DNA of 64,000 bases from Verticillium longisporum (Eukaryota; Ascomycota; Sordariomycetes; Glomerellales; Plectosphaerellaceae). A program made the position numbers and the translations under genes. Below, piece by piece: positions 56,290 through 64,000 of the stretch. The notes under the pieces are model-generated. The model saw only the letters and a list, made by a program, of their open reading frames with translations. It made no database searches and was not told where the DNA came from. How positions within the stretch are numbered: the first letter of the stretch is position 1; each line of letters begins with the position of its first letter. The stretch lies in NCBI GenBank assembly GCA_019188255.1, contig JAETXT010000007.1:3968001-4032000 (forward strand), in the 5' to 3' direction.

Positions 56290-57957
56290 CTAGTCGTGCC
56301 ACGAGATGAACAGCATGATGCCTGCTCCCAGAGCAATCGCTGCAAACTGCACGACCGTCTTCTTCAGCTCCTGGGCCTTGTTGGGACCCGTCTCCAGCAG
56401 CTCAGGAATGACAGCCACCGTACCGACGTAGAGGAACGTGCCGGCCGTGAACGGCAGCAACAGGTCACCCCAGCTCTGTGAAGTCAAAAAGTCAGCCGCG
56501 GGTCGGTTGAAACTCAAGGCGGGGCGATATATGCACGAGGGATAAAGAGGCAGCTTGATAGGGGTACAGTCGGACGCCTGTATGCAACCGGCGCAAATAG
56601 GAAGCTGGGTAAATCGGATGCGCAGGAACAAAACAAACAAGACTCTTGCGCCACATCGGGGTGACATAAGAACGAGCAAAAAAAAAAAAAGAACCACTTA
56701 CAAGGCTGGTGCCCCAGATACCGCCGTTTCGTCCCATCGGTCCGCCCTCGTCACCGGCTCCACCACCGAGCTCCTGCACAGCAATCCCAATAACGGTGCC
56801 CAGCAGCGCGCCGAGAGCCGTAACGAACTGCGCGCCCATGGCAGCACGCTTGCTGAAACCAGATTGCACGAGCAGCGCAAAGTCGCCAACCTCATGGGGG
56901 ATCTCGTGGAAGAAGACAGCCACCGTCGTTGTGGCGCCAATAGTGGGCGATGCGTAGAAGCTGGCCGACATGGCAAGACCATCTGTGATATTGTGCGTGA
57001 AATCGGCGCTATTCACGTCAGATATCTTGACACGCACAAGAGACGAAGAAGATTTGGTGCACTTACATGAGGTTCAGGTACCCACCCAGCTTGACACTGG
57101 CATTAATCTCCTTCTCAGCGGGCTTGACGACGGCAACCTCGCCCTTCTTAGCCTTGCGGTTCTTGGCCTTGCCGTCCGCCTTGTCGAGCGCAGAGCTGAC
57201 GGCCTCGGCGACAACCTCTTGGGCCTCGCCGTGCGAGTGTCCGTGGCCGTGGTCGTGTCCGGCGCCGCCGGTTGCGATCCGAAGGCCCTTGTCCATGGCG
57301 ACAAAGGTCATGAAGCCCACAAGAATGGCGACACCGAGAAGAAGATTACGCTGGGGCTCGACCAGCACAAAGCGCGCCTTGTCGGGCTCGTCCTCGCCAA
57401 GGAAGATCTCGGGTAGCAGGTGGAAGAGAGTATCGCCGAGGAGACCGCCGACGGCAAAGGCAACCATGACAGAGAGCGAAGCCGGATCGATATCGGGAGG
57501 GCAGAGGGCCAGCAGCAGGTTCGGGGGGCCAGAGATGTAGAGGGTGGCAAGGAGGGCATTGATGGCGGGGCGCTCAGCGGGGAAGAGCACGGCGAAGGCG
57601 CGAGAGAGGAAGGACGACGTCTGCGAGGAAAAGTGCGTGGCCTTTGCGCCCGAGAGAGAGGCAACGATGGGGCATTGCTAGTAGCTGTGTTAGCTGTCGT
57701 CTGCGAACCCGACTCCAAATGGATTGAACTTGTGTTCAGGGGCAACATTGCAGTTCAAAGTGGAGAGGTGATGCCTAGGGGGCATTTCCTACCTGAAGCT
57801 CACCGTCAAGCTCCTCGAGGCTCAGGTTCTCGAGGACTTGGGCATTGAAAAGAGGATCGCCCTTGTCGTAGGCCGACGAAGCAGCAGCAATGCCAGCGTG
57901 CAGCGCAAAGGCGAGGACCAAGCCACACAGGACTGGTTTGAGGGAACGGGTAGCCAT
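56290..57957 (-). CDS. YKE4: ZIP zinc transporter of the YKE4/SLC39A7 type
   Basis: Exons 57957–57793, 57677–57067, 57008–56702 and 56475–56290 (introns 115, 58 and 226 nt) encode 422 residues. A signal-type hydrophobic N-terminus is followed by membrane segments and a histidine-rich loop ([17 protein letters not shown]), then the ZIP signature in helices [23 protein letters not shown] and [33 protein letters not shown] is diagnostic for the LIV-1/KE4 group in which metal-binding His and Glu line the pore. YKE4-type carriers sit in the ER or Golgi membrane and move zinc toward the cytosol. The frame is intact. An A13 run lies in the last intron on the plus strand. Confidence 0.92.
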
Positions 57958-58671
57958 TGTTGGCGATGGCGAAGGTCAGAGTTCCAAACGGGGAAGGAGA
58001 ACAAGAACAGGCGTGACAGATGTGCCGGGTGAGGCTTGACTACACGCGTCGAGAGGAATGGTCAATATCCCTAAGTACCTAGACAATGAAGGTCTCTACG
58101 CTCGAAGTACGAAGCTCTTTCGAGGAGTCGGGGGTGTAGTAGAGCCCGTCAACGCGACTTGACGGACGATCGCGGTATATCGTGTCCACTTGGCCATTAA
58201 CTTTCAAGAAAGCACGGGCCAGATTATACAATCAGATAGGGCAGGAGCGGTGGGCGGTGGGGGCGGATCGCGGGGAAACACCGGCCAAGTCTCGTAGACC
58301 GATAAGCCGACCCCCCACCGGCGGTCATTGCCCAGGAAGGGTGACTTCCCAATGTTGATGAAATTGAAGCTGTTGGCGATGCTGAAACGGCAGAGGCAAC
58401 CAAGGATGTGAATGTTCACTCCCGAAGCAAGAGGAACACACTTGAGTTTCTACAACTGGCCAGTAAGAGGGGTCCGCCAGCCTGTTATACCACCCCTCTG
58501 GGCACGGAGAGAACCCGGACGTCCCAATTAGGGGCCCACTACCATACAAGTCTATCAATAAGTAAGGTACCTTACCTACCTAGACAGGTGGCTACTGCCA
58601 AGTGCATGGGCTGAACACAATCCTCATTCTAGCCTCGCTCGCCCGGGGACCATGATGGCCATCCCACAGCG
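57958..58671. other. Intergenic DNA between zinc transporter and ABC transporter
   Basis: Upstream side of the zinc transporter and 3' flank of the ABC gene. It carries CTAAGTACCTAGAC near 58070 and AAGGTACCTTACCTACCTAG near 58565, and no gene. Confidence 0.5.
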
Positions 58672-61600
58672 TCAGGAAGACACCTCGGACGACTCGCCGT
58701 CCCCTCTCAACATCTCCTTCAGCTCCTCCCCTTCGCCACTGTGGTAGACCATGTCATAGAACACCCCGGCCCTCGCATACAATTCCTTCGGCCTGCCCAC
58801 CTCGACAACCCTCCCTCCAGCCATGACGACGACCGTGTCATAATCAATGATCGTTCTGAGCCGGTGCGCTATCGTCACGAGTGTCCTATCTCCGCCCGCT
58901 TCATCGAGCTCCCTGCGCAGCGCTTCTTGGATTCCCCTGTCCGTCTCGTAGTCCATGCTCGCCGTCGCCTCGTCCAGAAGCATCAACCGGCTCTTGCGGA
59001 CTAGCGCCCTACATAGAGAGAGCACCTGCCGCTGGCCGTGCGAGAAGTTCTCACCTTTGGCGGTAACCTGCGTCGAGAGCGCAATGCCAGCCGTCGGTGC
59101 ATTTCCGTCTGCCTCGAGAGCGCCATTGGCCTGGTTCTGGAAGGAGGCAATGTCTCGACATGATTGAAGCACCTTGGCCAGGGTTTCCTCTTCCACGTTG
59201 CCGGTCGGGTCGAGGTTCGACTCTACGGTGCCGTTGAAGAGCACTGCCTCCTGTGGGATGATGGTGAGGGCTTCGCGCAGCCTACGGCGCGGCGTCTTTG
59301 TGATGTCCATGCCGTCGTAGAGAATTTCACCCGATACGATGTGCGTAAACCGCAGCAAGGACAGGACCAACTGTGACAGTCAGTCTCGAATTACATGAGA
59401 AGTATTGTTGGATCATACCGTGCTCTTCCCGGAGCCTGTCCTCCCAACAATGGCCACCCTTTCTCCGGCGTTGAACTTCAAATTGACATTGGTCAAAATG
59501 TCGGGTCCTTCGGGGTCATATCGGATCGTCACGTTGCGAAACTCAATCTTGCCCGTCGCAGGCCAGTGCCGGGGAATGACATGCTCATCGTCGTCTGCGT
59601 ACTGACCCTCTTCAGCGTACGACTTGTCCGACTTTTCTTCTGGCTCAAGCCCAGCATACTCGCGTACCCTGGCAAACTAGAAAAGAAGTCAGCTAACGTT
59701 CCATGCTGAAGAACAGGACAAACTGACACTCTGCATCTCGACCTCGAGGTCGTTCATGCTGCGCACAAGGTGCAGGATCGTCTGACTCAACCCCGTTGCG
59801 TTGGTCAAGGAAAAGCCTACGAGGCCAGCCGCCACGATCCCCGCCTTGGACACAGCAATGATGCCCGCCGTGAGGCCCACGAGCGCCGTGATTACGTCCA
59901 CTCGCATCGCGACCCACCGGTTGCAATTGTAATTGGCTTCTGCGGCGCGCGACCATGTCCGCAGCCTCTCGGCCAACGCCTCGCTGAACACATCACCCAT
60001 GCCGTCGCGTGCCCGAATGACAGCGAGACCAGCCAGCGTGTCGGAGAACTGCGTGAAGACGGGGCTCTGCGCCGACGCAACCAGGCGCTTGATGGTCACA
60101 GCCGTGCGCGTGTACATCTCGCCCACAACAACGCCGACGGCGCACGTCGCGGCTGCGGGTAGCAAGAAGAGGGGCAGAATGGAGCTGAAGGCGCCAAGCC
60201 GAAAGAGAATGCTCATACCGCAGACGAGGAAGCTGCGAAGCTGCGAGCAGATGGTCGAGTCGTCAGAGTACATGTCGCGCGAGAAGCGGTTGATGATGCG
60301 GCCGACTGGCACGTCTTTATACCACGATAAGGACACGCGCATGACGGCGCGGATGAAGTCGCGGTGCAGCTTCTTTGCGGCGTGCCACGCACCATTCTCA
60401 AATACAAGAACCGTGAGGGCGTAGCTTATCGTCTCAGCAAGAGTGAAGGCGGCATAGATGCCGAGATAAAAGGTAATGTCGACAGCCTCCTGTTTGGAAT
60501 AAGACTCGACCCAGACGGATAGCCACAGCGAACTACCGAGCCAGGCTATGTTCATGAAAAGCATAACCAGAAGGCACACAACCGCGTAGAATGGGCTGCC
60601 AAAGCACGTCATGTACTTGAAGACTGGGCACCGATTAGCAGGCTGCATTTCTTGTCACAATACTGTCGATGTCGACACTTACACATAAGACGGGCACTCT
60701 TGCCGCTAGCCTTCATCTCTTGGGCTACCAGGTTCTTTCCAGCTGGGTCATCTGCTGTCTGGGTCCTGTCGTTCAAAGCATCACTCCCGGCCTCGAGTTC
60801 CGGCTCACCCAGATTGCTCCCCCACGCAACCTCTTGCGAAGCCACCACGGGCTGCCTGACAATGCCAAGATTTTGCTCCGTGCTGACGACCTCACCCTTA
60901 TCCAGGGTGATGGACAAATCAGACTGAGCCGCTACCCAAGGCTGTTGAGCCACGAGGACAGTCGTTCTTCCGTCAAGCATGTCGGAGCAGAAACAACGCT
61001 CCCAAAGCAGGGCCGACGTTTTAGCGTCTAGGGCCGAGAAGATGTCGTCGAGCAGCAGAAGGGGAGCCTTGGAGTAGAGAGCCCTCGCCAAGGCGACTCT
61101 TGCCTTTTGGCCACCGGACAAGGATGCACCGTTCTCACCCACAACCGTCTTGTCACCCTTGTCCATCTGGCTCAAGTCAAAAGACAGACAGCAGGCGTCA
61201 ATGACTCTATCATAGCGCACTTGTTCAAAAGCACTGTTGAACAAGATGTTATCCTGAATCGTCTCGTTTTGCAGCCAAGCCGTCTGAGAAGAAAAAGCGA
61301 CATCTTTGGGGCGAGTCACTGTTCCATGCTGTCGGTCAGTCTCGCCGAGGATGGCGAGGAGTAGAGTCGTCTTGCCACTGCCACTCTGGCCCGACACGAC
61401 ATTGAGACCAGCTTCAACAAAGTCGACGGAGATGTCCCGCAGCACGAACGTCGCCAGCTTATTCCGACGGAACGTAGCTTGCTTCATGGCGAGGGGACCC
61501 TCAGGGTACTGTTCGACTGGCACTGTACTTTCAAAGTACTTGTCGAGACGATTGAGTGCTATCATGGCGGCCGTAACATTCCTAGATAAACTGCCCGCCT

Positions 61601-63426
61601 GCGTAATATTCTTACGAATGTTCTTTACGAGGTACACAGTCGTAAAGGCTGTAGCAGCAGTAAGTGGCTGCTTCATTACCGCTACATGAAGCGAGAAGAT
61701 GAGCAGCAGAGCAGCCTGCGGTATCAGTTGTGTGACCTGACCCAGGCCTACATAGAGCAAGGACACTCGCCACATGTGCTGCTGCTCATTTTCACGAGCC
61801 TCCAGAATCCGGTTGATGGCAGCATCCTCCCAAGCAAAGTACTTAACAGCTCGGATTGAGGAGAGATATTCTGACACGAGAGAGATGCGCGAGTCTTGTG
61901 CCCGACGAACGATACGCGTCGTCTTTGCCATGAGCTGGGCGATGAAAATGGACAAGGGCGAAGCGAGCAAAAGCACTGTGGCTCCGACGAGGGATGGCCA
62001 GCCCAGCATTTTGTAGAGGCCAATGATGGAGGCACACGTTCCTGTTGGCACACCGATCATGATCATGATTATGTCGCGGGACATGAAGACGGCGTCAACA
62101 TCAGCGGCCATGAGGTTTGCAAGGCGGCCGGTAGAACTCGATGTCTGGCCCGTCTTTCCCTCAGGCTTTGCCTTCTTGTCCTTGGAAGAAATGGCAAAGA
62201 CGTCGTCCTCGACATCTTTCGAGGCAATGGCCCTGTGATAGAGCTCTTGGGTCATGGAGGACTTGACGCGCACGATCAACCTCGTTGAAGTGAAGACATA
62301 CTGCTGGAAACAGACCGAGCGAGACAGAGGACCACAGAACATGAGGAGCAGCCAGACCCAGGGGCGTATCACAGAACCTTTGGGATCAGCAAGGTAGGAA
62401 AGCAGCTGGTACAGGGCGAACGGCGCGACGAGCTCTAGCAGGTAGGCCGTGGCGATGCAGCTTGCCATGATGAGAGCCTCCTTTTTCAGGAGGCGAAGCA
62501 CGGTCCAGAGCGTATTTTTGCTCTTGGCCCGGGCCGCCTTGATCTTGGACAGCAGCAGCAGCGGGTCGTCGTACCATGCCAGCTTGGGCAGGTCGTCAAT
62601 GGTGACAGGGCGGCGAGCACCTGTCCAGATCAACGGTGTCAACCAGTCGTAGGTCAGGAAATAGTCGGCCCAGCTGCAAACCTCCTCAGGGGCGGGATCC
62701 GTCTCGACCGCCCCCTTTGGCAGCGCATGCTTGAGAGAGGGGGGAACCCACTCGCGTGGGGTGATGAGAGAGATGAAGACGGACAGCGCGAGGCTGATGA
62801 CAGCCCCTTTCAGAGGAAAGGCGATCTTCGCTGGCTCTCGTGCCTCGATGCATGGCAAGATGGCCGATGCCGCGACGAGGATGAGGGTGGCTGTGAGAAC
62901 AAAATTCGTTTGGTGCAAGGCGATGTGGCGCCATTCCATATCGTTGATGAGTCTCGACAAGGCGAAGATCAATGCGTATGCCGCACAAACGGCATTGAGA
63001 GCATTGGTCTGGCCTTCGGCTGCAGCGAGGACCAAGAAAACGAAGGTGGTTGCGCGGATGGTGAGGGCGCAGGCTTCCCATCTCCATCGGATGGCGGAAG
63101 CGCTGTGGTGATGACGAATCCTTTTGGTGTACTGGCGGTTGAGTAACCGGTATGAGGTCCAGAGCAGGGAAACGAGTACGATCAGAACCTGAAGGTGCCC
63201 AGCTTCGGCCAAAAGAGAGATTTTGGTGACCCACGGAAGTTGGCCATCGTTGATACTAAGCGGGTGGGTATCGTCAGTGCCTCGTCTTTTCAAGTAAGGT
63301 ACGTGCAGCTGTTGCATTTGGAGACTGCCGAGGATGGCCAACGACTCACCTTGAAGAGGATAGCAAGGATTGAGGCCCGGTAGCTGCGAGCACGAAGCTC
63401 CGATCGGGTGAAATATCAGGTATCAT
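58672..63426 (-). CDS. ABCC/MRP-type full ABC transporter
   Basis: Exons 63426–63350, 63255–60683, 60623–59728, 59676–59419 and 59370–58672 give 1500 residues with no frame defect. The order is a short N-terminal membrane block, TMD1, NBD1, TMD2, NBD2, the ABCC arrangement. NBD1 has Walker A GQSGSGKTTLLLAI, signature LSGGQ and Walker B LLLLDDIFSALD. NBD2 has Walker A GRTGSGKST, signature FSHGQRQ, Walker B LMLLDEATASMD and switch VTIAHRL. NBD1 has Asp in place of the catalytic Glu and QQ where the switch histidine sits, so it is degenerate, the usual ABCC asymmetry. Members export glutathione conjugates, toxins or metabolites at the plasma or vacuolar membrane; substrate unknown. The ATG at 63426 lies in a first exon; a longer frame beginning at 63341 opens with TTG and would be intron. 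Confidence 0.93.
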
Positions 63427-64000
63427 TCTTGTGCAGGCGATTGAAAGCAAGCCGGCTTGCCAAAGAGGGCATCGCAATGTCGCAGAAAATCGACGTTGAT
63501 GTGATGAAGAGGGTGGAAGTGAGAGAGACTGGGTCAGTTTTGTATCATGAAAGCATCAGCACCTCGCATGACCTTGGCTCACTCACCTTGCCCCGTCTGG
63601 GTAGTTCCCGGCGGCCTGGAGATCAGAAGGTGGGCCCAGCAGCATGCAGCCGCAGGGCGCTGCGTCCAGTTGGATCAGTCCCTGCCGACCCGCCGCCTCA
63701 CCGAAGCCCAGCGGTCGAATGGCGTCCCCCGGCGCAGACTTCCAGGGCGTTGACAGCTGCAGTCTGTGCCTACAGCGTGGGGCTTCTGGGCGTCGCGGGG
63801 GGCGGTCTCTCTCGCGTCCACCCTAGCTTCTCAGGTGCCGGGTGGGCCCCCCCCCCCCCCCCCCCATATCGCCAATGCTCGCCCGCATGTTCGGCTGGTC
63901 CAGGTGGTGAAAGCAATAGTTCACCTGGCTCGGGCCTCACCGACTTGTACGACAAGTCAAAGTGCGGTGTGAGCCAGGGTTTCTGGCTACCATAGGCCAC
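63427..64000. other. Upstream region of the ABC transporter, with a C19 run
   Basis: The promoter side of the ABC gene to the window end. An uninterrupted run of 19 C is at 63847–63865, with no gene in either frame supported. Confidence 0.5.

Noticed and set aside
58672..63426. Many plus-strand frames across the ABC transporter
   Set aside because: They are complementary shadows of an unbroken 1500-residue coding sequence.
1..64000. Secondary-metabolite cluster or mobile-element core
   Set aside because: An ABC transporter, an oxidoreductase and a Zn2Cys6 gene occur but are far apart, with no polyketide, peptide or terpene synthase, and no transposase was seen.
1..64000. CRISPR array or bacterial operons
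   Set aside because: No regularly spaced repeats; genes have spliceosomal introns and eukaryotic domain sets.

Overview
This is nuclear DNA of a filamentous ascomycete, most likely a Sordariomycete. Genes are 0.5–4.7 kb long on both strands. They carry short GT-AG introns (about 48–230 nt, several with CTAAC/CTGAC branch sites) and are separated by 0.2–5 kb of non-coding DNA. Non-coding DNA repeatedly carries AGGTACCT/TAGGTA-type motifs. The one tRNA has an intron. I see no operons, CRISPR arrays, intact transposons or secondary-metabolite core genes.

Layout. 1–9.6 kb: secreted leucine aminopeptidase (LAP1), an atypical dual-specificity phosphatase, endocytic END3 and an AIFM2/FSP1-like oxidoreductase. 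9.6–21 kb: acyl-CoA-binding protein, tyrosyl-DNA phosphodiesterase (TDP1), secreted aspartic protease, secreted serine carboxypeptidase and a DAO-type FAD oxidoreductase. 22–33 kb: ER membrane protein disulfide isomerase, phospholipase D, a decayed kinase fragment, mitochondrial Obg GTPase (MTG2) and the LEU5-type mitochondrial CoA carrier. 33–43 kb: a disabled Zn2Cys6 regulator, a METTL4-type MT-A70 methyltransferase, mitochondrial ribosomal protein uL23m, a DJ-1/PfpI protein and hamartin (TSC1). 44–64 kb: GPI-anchored GH17 beta-glucanase, tRNA-Tyr, an arrestin-like protein, a 5.4-kb gene-poor stretch, a YKE4/ZIP7-type zinc transporter and an ABCC/MRP transporter.

Most genes are housekeeping. 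Three secreted peptidases (LAP1, pepsin-type, S10) lie within 18 kb, and the GH17 enzyme adds wall remodelling. ER genes (disulfide isomerase, zinc transporter) and mitochondrial genes (MTG2, LEU5, uL23m) are scattered, not clustered.

The most striking observation concerns reading-frame integrity. Six genes (TDP1, the FAD oxidoreductase, the disulfide isomerase, MTG2, TSC1 twice, the arrestin) are each recognisable end to end but broken by a single-base length change in a short homopolymer; six of the seven changes are losses. Phospholipase D has one in-frame TAG. The Zn2Cys6 gene has an in-frame TAG, a frame change and no start codon. Several affected genes are core cellular genes, so base-calling or assembly error is the leading explanation for the homopolymer cases. 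The regulator and the kinase fragment look more like real decay. Exon boundaries throughout were inferred by reading splice sites and protein continuity by eye.
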